Source: Tritrichomonas foetus
Lineage: Eukaryota; Parabasalia; Tritrichomonadida; Tritrichomonadidae
Direction: 5' to 3'
Assembly: GCA_001839685.1 (NCBI GenBank)
Contig: MLAK01000922.1
Coordinates: forward strand, 29,759 to 46,113
DNA length: 16,355 nt
Shown here: positions 8,743 to 16,289 of the stretch, in pieces
How the letters are laid out: each line of letters begins with the position of its first letter
Position numbering within the stretch: position 1 is the first letter of the stretch
The notes under the pieces: generated by a model
What the model was told of the DNA's origin: nothing
What the model saw: the letters and a program-made list of their open reading frames with translations, nothing else
Databases searched by the model: none
Made by a program: the position numbers and the translations under genes

Positions 8743-8820
8743 CAAAATGGATATTTCCTTGTCGTATCATGAACAAATTGCATTAATGAAGTTGTCAAAA
8801 TGGATATTTCCTTGTCGTAT
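8743..8820. repeat. Exact 25-bp direct repeat
   Basis: Positions 8743-8767 and 8796-8820 are identical over 25 bases (beginning CAAAATGG, ending TTGTCGTAT), with a 28-nt spacer, so the unit length is 53 nt. It sits between the convergent transporter and EF-hand genes. A small ATATGGAA tandem follows near 8923-8940. No gene is present in this 434-nt spacer; it must contain both 3' processing regions. Confidence 0.9.
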
Positions 8821-9026
8821 ATAATTCAGAAAAGAATCGATCATTTTTTTTCTCCCCAATTGAATAGATATTCATTTGAAATCATTTAAATCTTAAGAAA
8901 ATTGAGCATTGTGAACTAAAATATGGAAATATGGAAATATTAAATTTAAAACGAGAAAAATAAGAATACTCGTACCAATAACTTTATGATATAATAATAA
9001 AATAACTATGAAAAATGAAAAAAAAA

Positions 9027-11804
9027 TTAGTTATCAATGTCATCAATAAATGCATGATAATTCATATCATCAAGATCAGTGCATCTGTATTTCTTGCACA
9101 ATAAATCAAGTTCTGTTTGGTTGGTTGATAAACCAAGTCTTGCAATACTTTGTTTAAATTGTTGTTTGGTAATGTAATTCTTTCGTGGAGCACGGTCATA
9201 ATCTTCAAATTGTTCTTTAATATTCATTCTTCTTGTAAGGACAATATATTTCATTCGTTTCAAGATTGCTTCTACCTTTCGAATATCATCTGAGCATAAT
9301 CCTTGAATTGTTCCGGATGGATCTGGAATGGGTCTGACTTTTGGAAGACCTGTATGTAATGGTTTCTTTTCTAGTTCTTTCGGACCAAATACTTTATTAA
9401 CTTCTTTGCAGAATTTTCTGTAGTTGAATAAATCTGGTTCCTTCTTGCTTTTGAATTTTTCAATAATTGAATCAATTTGCATTGGAGATAATGGGATATT
9501 AGCTTGTCCAATAACAGTTCGGAACTTTTGAATGGTTACTTTTCCATGCCTGAGTTGATCAAATCCCTCAAAGAATTCAATCAGGCGAATTCTTCTTTTG
9601 AAGACATATGATTGAATTAAATCACGAATTTCTTTCCACTTATAGTCGCGCTCTGTGAGTTCACGTGATTCAACCAAGTATTCACTTCTCATGTTTCCGT
9701 ATTTAGGAATTGGCTTTGCAACAATACTTGGGCTAGCTCGGTCACCAAATATCATGCCTACTTTTTTATAAACATCATCAATGAATGCAGGATAATCAAT
9801 GAAGTTTGTCTTCCTATCATTATAAAAAATTCCAAGCTTATCAATTTCACCCTTAGTTATATGAATACCAATTAATTGAAGCACTTGTGCGAAACCTGTT
9901 TGACTAACTTTCTTGTGATTCATTGGATCTTTATCCTGAAATTGTTCAGTGAGTGAGACACGTCTTGTTTTAACAAATCTGGCAATAATTTCTAGAATCT
10001 TGTCAACATCAGATGGTATTGATTTTCCATCAAATGATCTGGTTGTTATTGTATGCATTGTTTCCTTTGGCGATACTGGTGTTGTCAAAGGATCTTTTTC
10101 AAGATTCTTTGGTGCAACAAATTGAATTACATCGTCAGCAAATTGTCTCCATCTGATGTAACCTTCTCTTTTGTCTGAAGAGTAATTTTCTTTGATTAAA
10201 TCAAGTTCATCTTCGGTTAATTGATAACCACTGATTCCCATTCCACTAATGAATTGATTGATTGGAATTTCATTAATATTATGAGTATCGAAATCTTCAA
10301 GAAAATCATGGAAATGAACACTATTGACAAAAGCCCATTTTTGCATTTCAAACAAAAGTGTATCTATATCTCTGCTTTCATCAATTTTATGAATCAGGCC
10401 GCGATGTGCATTGTAGATCATAATATCTGCTTCATCACCTGTGACAAAACGATCACCAGTTGGGGTATGTCCCCAAACGTCTTCAATGCTTTTTCGTGTT
10501 GTGCCCAAAGGACGGAATGCTCTTCTTTTTTGATTATGTGTTGGATCAACATCTTCAATAAAACGATAAAAGTCAATTCCTTTATCATTTTCGTATTCTT
10601 TTGCAATAGTTTCGACTTCCTTATCAGTGACATAGATTCTTAATGTAGTTAGAGCACGATGGAATTGTCTTTGTGATATATATCCACGTCCAAGTCGATC
10701 AAAATCTTGTAAGGTTGGTAAGGCATTAATTCTGAATTTAACAATTGTGTCTCGTACTTTTGCCAAAATGGAATCAAGATCAGGATTAGGTAATGCCACT
10801 TCTCTAGTCTTTATTGTTCCCCATTCGGAGTGATCAGCTTCTGTATAGCTGTCAACATCATTACAGAAATCTCTCCAACGAACAAATGTCGAATAATTTT
10901 TCATTGTCATATATTCTCTTACAAGAAAGTCAAGATCATCTTGAGTGAACAAATAACCAAACAATGTTAAAGTTCCTTCAAACTTATTAACTGGAATTCT
11001 GCCTTCATTTAGAGGATCATGCTGTTGGAAGAATTCTCGAATTCTAATTCGCTTCTCATAAACAAATTGAGCAAAGTTCTTTATGATGTTATCCGGTTTT
11101 GTGTTATAGTCGCGCAACTTAAAAGAATCACGCTGGTGAGGCAATAATGGAAGAACACCTTTTGTGCTTTTAGGATACTTAGGATCGTTATCCCTGAGTT
11201 GATCAATATATGCATATAAATCTGTGTTCATCTTTCTGTAATTAAAATCTCTTAAAATTGGATCTGCATACCTTTTAATTAATAATTGCAATTCGATTGC
11301 TGACAAATCTTTGAAAGGATTGGCTCTCAAGAATTGTGACTGAGTAATATTGCCATTATTATGTCTATCAAAATCCATGAATGCTTCTCTGACATGAACA
11401 CCACGCGTTAGAATTTGATGACACATTTTCTGAAATAGTCTCTCCATTTGAGGTTCATCACTTTGTTCTACTCTGTTAAGTGTTCTAGTTACAATCTTAT
11501 GAGAATCTTTTAATTTACCAAGAGGTTGCTTTTCAAGATTTTTATTGGTGTAAATATTGGTGATTGTATCACAGAACTTTCTGTAGTCGACTTTGTTATC
11601 TGGAGTAATAAACTCTTTAACCATTATTTCGAATTCACCATTTCTGAAAGGGTATCTGATAAAAGAAAATGCTCTTCGAAATTGATCGTATGTGATTCGA
11701 CCGAGATTTAATTTATCGAAGTCTTGAAACCATTCAACTGGATGGACATCCCTTAGGAATATGTATGTACGGAACCGATCAAAAATCTCCTTGAGAGTCG
11801 ACAT
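9027..11804 (-). CDS. Eight-module degenerate EF-hand repeat protein (EFCAB6-like architecture)
   Basis: This soluble 925-residue protein is built almost entirely of eight modules of about 106-137 residues. Each has a helix, an EF-hand-like loop, then a Tyr/Phe-xx-Phe-xx-Asp-Val ending. Loops start at D30, D146, D263, D369, D506, D626, D749 and D870 (examples DKLNLGRITYDQF, DRHNNGNITQSQF, DPLNEGRIPVNKF). Position 12, normally Glu, is Q, K or G in the seven loops of standard length; the eighth (DRAPRKNYITKQQF) has one extra residue. Most sites therefore probably bind Ca2+ weakly or not at all. Several modules end in a linker of the form LEKxPL (90-95, 568-573, 811-815). This architecture is known from flagellar EF-hand proteins such as EFCAB6, an axonemal microtubule inner protein; an axonemal role here is inference. 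Start is the first ATG, inside TTTCATG; two TTAACGT copies lie 43-72 nt upstream. No signal peptide or membrane segment. Confidence 0.93.
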   Translation of the reverse strand: MSTLKEIFDRFRTYIFLRDVHPVEWFQDFDKLNLGRITYDQFRRAFSFIRYPFRNGEFEIMVKEFITPDNKVDYRKFCDTITNIYTNKNLEKQPLGKLKDSHKIVTRTLNRVEQSDEPQMERLFQKMCHQILTRGVHVREAFMDFDRHNNGNITQSQFLRANPFKDLSAIELQLLIKRYADPILRDFNYRKMNTDLYAYIDQLRDNDPKYPKSTKGVLPLLPHQRDSFKLRDYNTKPDNIIKNFAQFVYEKRIRIREFFQQHDPLNEGRIPVNKFEGTLTLFGYLFTQDDLDFLVREYMTMKNYSTFVRWRDFCNDVDSYTEADHSEWGTIKTREVALPNPDLDSILAKVRDTIVKFRINALPTLQDFDRLGRGYISQRQFHRALTTLRIYVTDKEVETIAKEYENDKGIDFYRFIEDVDPTHNQKRRAFRPLGTTRKSIEDVWGHTPTGDRFVTGDEADIMIYNAHRGLIHKIDESRDIDTLLFEMQKWAFVNSVHFHDFLEDFDTHNINEIPINQFISGMGISGYQLTEDELDLIKENYSSDKREGYIRWRQFADDVIQFVAPKNLEKDPLTTPVSPKETMHTITTRSFDGKSIPSDVDKILEIIARFVKTRRVSLTEQFQDKDPMNHKKVSQTGFAQVLQLIGIHITKGEIDKLGIFYNDRKTNFIDYPAFIDDVYKKVGMIFGDRASPSIVAKPIPKYGNMRSEYLVESRELTERDYKWKEIRDLIQSYVFKRRIRLIEFFEGFDQLRHGKVTIQKFRTVIGQANIPLSPMQIDSIIEKFKSKKEPDLFNYRKFCKEVNKVFGPKELEKKPLHTGLPKVRPIPDPSGTIQGLCSDDIRKVEAILKRMKYIVLTRRMNIKEQFEDYDRAPRKNYITKQQFKQSIARLGLSTNQTELDLLCKKYRCTDLDDMNYHAFIDDIDN

Positions 11805-11846
11805 GAAATTGTTGATTTCCGAATTGATTAATAAATTATTTTTAGC

Positions 11847-11942
11847 TTAACGTACATATCATTCTTTTCTTAACGTAATTTCTTAACATTTTTTTCGTTA
11901 ACTAACAAGATTTTTGAAACTTTTTGATGGAATAGACGTTAA
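11847..11942. promoter_or_regulatory. Cluster of TTAACGT/ACGTTAA motifs upstream of the EF-hand gene
   Basis: TTAACGT occurs at 11847-11853 and 11870-11876, and the reverse form ACGTTAA at 11936-11942, with CGTTAACTAAC between. In the EF-hand gene sense the first two read ACGTTAAG, 23 nt apart, upstream of the ATG at 11804. An AACG core is the kind of site Myb-type proteins bind, and trichomonad promoters are known to use Myb-recognition elements. The regulatory role is inference. Confidence 0.4.
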
Positions 11943-12345
11943 ACAATCCTAACTATAAAATAAAAAAACATGGAGTAATATAAATGAAGTCATTTACTCA
12001 AAGTTTGGAATCTAGATATTTGTACTAGCTTTTAAAATTCGATAATAATAGTAACCATTTATTATTAAAATTGCAAATTTCATGGTACCCGCAGACAAAT
12101 TCAGAGGAGCATTCATAAAGTTTCGACTTTTTCAGTAACACAGAAAATATTGAATGTATTTATTTATATAAAAATTCAATGGTAATAAGAATTCATTCAA
12201 TTAAAATATATTTAATATTGAAAAAATTCAATAGAATTTCTTCACATTTGTGTATGAAAAGGAAATTTAAATATGAGTTTTCACAGAAATAAGAAGATGT
12301 AGTCCTAATATTATTATGAATATATTATTAGAATATTGTATGTAA

Positions 12346-12555
12346 AATAAATCACCACGAAAAAAGAAAAAATATAAAGAAACAAAGAATCTAATTCCCA
12401 AATTTTTCATATCATGTAGGAACTTATTAATTCGATTACCAAAACTAAACCTTCAAGATTCAATTTATCCATCATTAATTCCTGACGAATCTCAATTTTT
12501 TCATAGTTTGCCTATATTGATAGGTGCTTTATGTAAATTGAGAACTGAGTCATGT
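12346..12555 (+). pseudogene. Open 70-codon stretch without ATG, possible gene relic
   Basis: The frame from 12346 is open for 70 codons to TAA at 12556 but holds no ATG. It reads as a Lys-rich start followed by a protein-like segment (LIRLPKLNLQDSIYP, then HSLPILIGALCKL). The same frame has a further 33 open codons after three more stops, to about 12685. No family was recognised. It could be a relic or chance. The surrounding spacer 11943-12764 holds nothing else I can support apart from AT-rich repeats of TTCAAT type. Confidence 0.25.
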
Positions 12556-12764
12556 TAACTTTAGATTACGTATCGTGATTATTAAAGAAAGAAAATAAGC
12601 TCGCCTCTCAACTTGTTGTCAGAAGGTCACGACAGAGAAACAGGATTCAGAAGACATACACATAGAAAAAGTTCGGGGAAATAGAAACACACATTTCATT
12701 TCATTTTATTTTATTAAAATTTATTCAATAGACAAGCAATTAAATTGTGAACTCATTCAACTGA

Positions 12765-12980
12765 CATCGACAAAAACTTCTCGTTTTGTACAAATCTAGT
12801 TTTATTCCAATAGATTTACATTCTGGAATATTACACACGAACGTTCCATTTGCCATAAAACGACAACGCCGTTCCAATCAGATAAAAAAATCGAAATCGC
12901 ATTTTATTTGGTTTTTATATATAATTTTGATACTATCTAGTTGCAAATTGTATAACATAGAAGAACTCTATTTCACAATA
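12765..12980 (+). other. In-frame, ATG-less upstream extension encoding a type II membrane anchor
   Basis: The glycosyltransferase frame stays open for 72 codons upstream of its first ATG. These codons would encode a basic stretch (KRQRRSNQIKKSKS) followed by a hydrophobic segment (HFIWFLYIILIL), which is the classical signal-anchor of a type II Golgi enzyme. No ATG exists in any plus-strand frame between about 12553 and 12981. TTG at 12786 would be the simplest lost start codon. A weak initiator match (core ACTCATT, 12746-12758) lies just upstream of the open region. Either the start codon was lost or misread, or a non-ATG start or an unseen upstream exon is used. Confidence 0.55.
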
Positions 12981-14168
12981 ATGTTGACGAATCAACTAAT
13001 TCTGAAAATTCCTTATTATGTGGATCGCATTGGAAGCACTCCATGGATGATGACAAATTATTCTTCTATTTTCGATAATTCAATTGATGTTAATAGTTGC
13101 CCATCATGCATTTCGAAAAACTTTCAGTTTTTGAGATACGTGAATGATAACATTCCTGATGAAATCTTAAATCATATTCGTGATATAGATAGTTCTAATT
13201 ACAGTATTAAAGAGGTTTTAAAAATAGCAGGGAAAGAAAATCTTGAATCAGAAATAGAAAAAGAAAAGATTGATGATGCTAATTCTAAAAAAGATGTTGT
13301 TATAACATGCTTATTTGGCACTGTTAGGAATAGCATAAATTTTGTGAGATCATTAAGAAGTACTGGATCAAAATCTGTCATAGTTGTATTCACTGATAAT
13401 GTTGCAATTAATTTAATGACAAATTTGATGAAAAAAGTCTTCCAAAAGTGTGGAGTAACTTTTATTAATATTGGTAACATTAATTCCAAGTATAATGAAA
13501 CCATTAATTCTTTTCGTTTTGTTTTGTATTATGCATTTTTGTCCACGTATAAATCACGTATTAGCCGTGTTATAGCTGTTTACATGTGTGATACTTATTT
13601 TTATTATAATCCATTTACATCTGAAATAAAAAATGATACATTGATAATGAACAATGAATGTACAACTTTTTTCATGAGCCCAATAAATTTTCACTGGTTG
13701 AGTTTATTAGCTGAAAAGTATCACGATGATATATCACCACACATCCAAGAAAATGTTATAAACAATGGATTTTTAATTGCTGGGATTCGTCCAGCTCTAA
13801 TCTTTCTTTCAAACATTATTCTATTTTATCAAAACGAAGATATTACACAAAATGAAAATGATCAAGGGATTGTGAATTATTTGTATTATTTTAACAAATT
13901 TAAAGGTGTAAATATTACTCTATATCCACCAGGAAAAAATTCATATCAATCAATGACAAAATGTGGAAATGCTATCACCATTAATCCAATTTCAGGAGAA
14001 GCTAAGTTGCTCGATCAAAAGCTTTCCCTAATTCATCAATTTGATAGATATTGTTCACTACTAAACAATATAGAAAATCTATGTCCAGCTCTTGGAAAGG
14101 ATCACATGGATAATGATCCACAGTTAAAATATTCCCACGAAAAATGTAATAAAAATATCAAGTATTGA
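12981..14168 (+). CDS. Glycosyltransferase-like protein (GT-A, nucleotide-diphospho-sugar transferase type)
   Basis: From the first ATG the protein has 395 residues; with the ATG-less upstream extension it would gain a type II membrane anchor. Blocks in order fit the nucleotide-sugar transferase pattern: VVITCLFGTVRN (106-117) and RSLRSTGSKSVIVVFTD (123-139) as the first Rossmann-like unit; SFRFVLYYAFLS (177-188); CDTYFYYNPF (203-212) at the place of the D-x-x-D/DxD metal motif; VINNGFLIAG (259-268); NDQGIVNYL (293-301); and IHQFDRY (351-357), like the VHQYDR ending of related proteins. A role in Golgi or surface glycan synthesis is likely, but the usual second Asp of the metal motif is Tyr or Phe, so catalysis is uncertain. 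Stop is TGA. A full-length but start-less pseudogene is an alternative. Confidence 0.75.
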   Translation: MLTNQLILKIPYYVDRIGSTPWMMTNYSSIFDNSIDVNSCPSCISKNFQFLRYVNDNIPDEILNHIRDIDSSNYSIKEVLKIAGKENLESEIEKEKIDDANSKKDVVITCLFGTVRNSINFVRSLRSTGSKSVIVVFTDNVAINLMTNLMKKVFQKCGVTFINIGNINSKYNETINSFRFVLYYAFLSTYKSRISRVIAVYMCDTYFYYNPFTSEIKNDTLIMNNECTTFFMSPINFHWLSLLAEKYHDDISPHIQENVINNGFLIAGIRPALIFLSNIILFYQNEDITQNENDQGIVNYLYYFNKFKGVNITLYPPGKNSYQSMTKCGNAITINPISGEAKLLDQKLSLIHQFDRYCSLLNNIENLCPALGKDHMDNDPQLKYSHEKCNKNIKY

Positions 14169-14603
14169 AATGAAGTGTTTCTTTTCATTTCTTATTCTTT
14201 GCTATTGGTTATTATGATAAAATTATATAAATTAATAAAGTTTTTCGAAAGATTATAATAACAATTCTGCAATATTCGGAAATTATAATTGAAATTAATA
14301 TTGACTTTAGATTTTTCACTTTTCATCAGTATCTCCATTGAAATCATCCATCAATCAATTGGAAATTTGAAAGCATGAGGTTATCGCATTTTTAGGCAGT
14401 TGTCCAGATTTGATTGAATTCGGAAAATAGAACTTAAAAAAGAGAAAATTAACGTATTGTGATTATTTCGGGCAAAATACTTTAAATAGTGAAAGAAAAC
14501 AAAAATATTGATATTTGAATATAATGATAATTGAGGAATTTTAATAAAATCCATTTTATTCATTTATTATTTTTTCCTTCAATTTTCATCATATAAAAAT
14601 CAA

Positions 14604-14640
14604 TTTATTGAAAAAAATAAAAAATGAATTTTTCAATAAA
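14604..14640. repeat. Inverted repeat, 12-bp arms, 13-nt loop
   Basis: Arms 14604-14615 and 14629-14640 are perfectly complementary. All pairs but two are A:T, so stability is low and it may be a chance product of base composition. Confidence 0.5.
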
Positions 14641-14816
14641 AATCTTAACTTTCGTGAACTCAATTTATTGTGATAGGGGCTTATCTTATTGTGGCGTATT
14701 TTCGGGAAAAAAGATTTTTCTTCGGAAATTGATTCATATGAATATATATTTATATATATTTGTCATTTAAAGATGGCTATATTTTAAAGGGAGAGAGAAA
14801 GAGAAACATTTTTCAT

Positions 14817-15020
14817 ATGCCATTTTTTGTGATTGAAAGAAATGAATATAAACAAAATTTTCTGATGTTGATTGAATAATTTGAAAGAAAAATTATCGGA
14901 GATGAAAATATTAGATTCGTATTAGAAATGATGAACGATGAAGGACATCATTATATTCCATTTTTTGTTTTAAAAATCGTTTTCGTAATGTTTTTTATCT
15001 TCCAAGAAAAAGTAATTGAG
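14817..15020 (+). pseudogene. Short ORF broken by one stop, possible relic
   Basis: An ATG at 14817, preceded by TTTTTCAT, opens 20 codons to TAA at 14877; the same frame then continues for 47 codons to TAA at 15021. The second part has a charged segment (ERKIIGDENIRFVLEMMNDE) then a hydrophobic one (FFVLKIVFVMFFIF). No family recognised; may be chance. Confidence 0.2.
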
Positions 15021-15289
15021 TAAATAATATTTCCATTTTGAGAAGAATTTATATATGATAAAATTATTGAATTTTTTTGATTCATCATTGAATTCTGAGT
15101 TATTCAATTGTTATTCAATTTACTCAACTATTCTATCTCCTCAGGCCATTTTTCACAAAAAACTTGTATTCTTTTTTATTCTCTCAAATTTGATAAGAAA
15201 ATCACATATAAATATTCTTTGAAAAGCGGAGTTTATTTCGTATTATTGAAAGAAATTTCAAATAATCTGTCTCTCAGAAGTATTCAATT

Positions 15290-15302
15290 TCATTTCTCCT
15301 AA
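15290..15302 (+). promoter_or_regulatory. Initiator element of the kinase gene
   Basis: TCATTTCTCCTAA matches TCAYTWYTCATTA at 11 of 13 positions. The +1 A at 15292 lies 20 nt before the ATG at 15312, the same distance as for the Rab5 gene. This is the strongest sequence hint in the window that the organism is a trichomonad. Confidence 0.65.
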
Positions 15303-15311
15303 CTTTCTCCG

Positions 15312-16289
15312 ATGGACTATCTTCTTCCAGGATACGTGATTGGGGATTATGTCATTGTTGAACAAATCGGAAGCGGAGCATTTTCTACCGTTTATCGTGC
15401 CCGCCACACTGCCGGCCGTTTTGACGCGGCATTAAAATTGATTTCGAAACACACCAACATTGAAGGCGCCCATCAGCTATATGAAAATGAAGTGAAAGTT
15501 CTCAAAATGGCACAAGATTTTCCGTTCGTTGTTCACTTTTACGAAGCTTTCGAAATTCCATCATTTTTTGTAATTTCGATGGAGTTTTTAGAAAACGGTT
15601 CAGTAGCAGATAGCATTTACCAATTTAATTCAAAAAGTGGATTTATCGACATTGAACCTCTAAAAATATTCAATCAGATGATCGCAGCAATAGATTTCCT
15701 TCACAACACGCTTCACATCATCCATTGTGACATAAAAAGTGAAAATGTGATGCTTGACGCAAGTGGAAATGCCAGATTATCTGACTTTGGGTTGGCCAAA
15801 ATATTTGATCCTGAAAATGAAGATAAAATTGAGCAAGTTGCAGGATCACTTAAAGCAATTGCTCCTGAACAGTTTAAGAGAGGCTACACATGTCCAAAGA
15901 GTGATTTATGGAGTGCCGGAATTTTATTATATGAACTTGTGTATAACAAGCTTCCATATAACGATAATTGTATGACTAGCCTTGCTAAGAAAATTATGTA
16001 CCAAGGACTCCATTTTCCAGCAGATTCACCAAATGCACACTTATTAGGTAGTGCCAACTCAAGTGCCTGCTCAAGTGCTCGTTCAAATGCCTGCTCAAGT
16101 GCCAACTCAAGTGCATGTTCAAGTGCTCGTTCAAATAGCTCATCAAATGATGGAACACCAAAGTTTTCATGTGATGTAGATAAAAGACGTGAAGAAATTA
16201 AAGATTTGATCACAGAAATGCTCCAGAAAGATCCAAAAGAGCGAATCTCTTATCAAGATATTCTAGATCATCCTTGCATGATATATTAA
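15312..16289 (+). CDS. Serine/threonine protein kinase with Ser/Ala/Cys repeat insert
   Basis: The 325-residue protein is almost entirely a kinase domain. Visible motifs: glycine loop GSGAFSTV (20-27), ATP-binding K42 in AALK, helix-C E60, catalytic loop HCDIKSEN (138-145; D140, K142, N145), DFG (158-160), APE (184-186), DLW (198-200) and the late conserved Arg R311. HRD is HCD, so it is a non-RD kinase, though otherwise all catalytic residues are present and activity is expected. The sequence fits the CAMK-like groups expanded in trichomonads; substrate unknown. Between subdomains X and XI an insert of about 30 residues (247-276) of Ser, Ala, Asn, Cys and Arg interrupts the domain; the final helices (DLITEMLQKDPKERIS) follow normally. 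A good initiator lies 20 nt before the ATG. Stop TAA. Confidence 0.94.
   Translation: MDYLLPGYVIGDYVIVEQIGSGAFSTVYRARHTAGRFDAALKLISKHTNIEGAHQLYENEVKVLKMAQDFPFVVHFYEAFEIPSFFVISMEFLENGSVADSIYQFNSKSGFIDIEPLKIFNQMIAAIDFLHNTLHIIHCDIKSENVMLDASGNARLSDFGLAKIFDPENEDKIEQVAGSLKAIAPEQFKRGYTCPKSDLWSAGILLYELVYNKLPYNDNCMTSLAKKIMYQGLHFPADSPNAHLLGSANSSACSSARSNACSSANSSACSSARSNSSSNDGTPKFSCDVDKRREEIKDLITEMLQKDPKERISYQDILDHPCMIY
16050..16139 (+). repeat. In-frame 12-nt minisatellite inside the kinase gene
   Basis: About seven 12-nt units of the form TCA-ART-GCN-NNN encode S-S/N-A-x with x running N, C, R, C, N, C, R. The pattern repeats with a higher-order period of 48 nt (16 residues: 249-264 against 265 onward). 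Being a multiple of three, unit changes would keep the frame. The repeats also create a long antisense open frame (16213 to 15884) that is not a gene. Confidence 0.9.

Larger units (their letters stand above)
14169..15289. other. 1.1-kb AT-rich spacer
   Basis: No intact gene is supported. It contains a TTAACGT motif (14449-14455), an inverted repeat (TTTATTGAAAAA at 14604-14615 against TTTTTCAATAAA at 14629-14640, 13-nt loop), AT-dinucleotide runs near 14740-14760, and a small broken ORF at 14817-15020. A further in-frame stretch before the kinase (15108-15302) has no ATG and is taken as chance. Confidence 0.5.

Noticed and set aside
10221..10643. 140-codon plus ORF inside the EF-hand gene
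   Set aside because: It is antisense to a clearly repeated, conserved protein and shows no domain of its own.
11890..11910. ACTAACAAG as an intron branch/acceptor site
   Set aside because: It matches only the first half of the known acceptor motif and no donor or split gene is nearby.
12338..12343. GTATGT as a trichomonad-type intron donor for the glycosyltransferase
   Set aside because: I found no ACTAACACACAG-like acceptor between it and 12981.
14381..14563. 60-codon minus ORF
   Set aside because: Low-complexity Phe/Asn/Ile-rich translation of AT-rich DNA with no initiator.
15108..15302. 64-codon plus ORF just before the kinase
   Set aside because: It has no ATG and overlaps the kinase initiator; likely chance.
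15884..16213. Long minus-strand ORF opposite the kinase
   Set aside because: It is the antisense shadow of the minisatellite, whose repeat units contain no stop on that strand.
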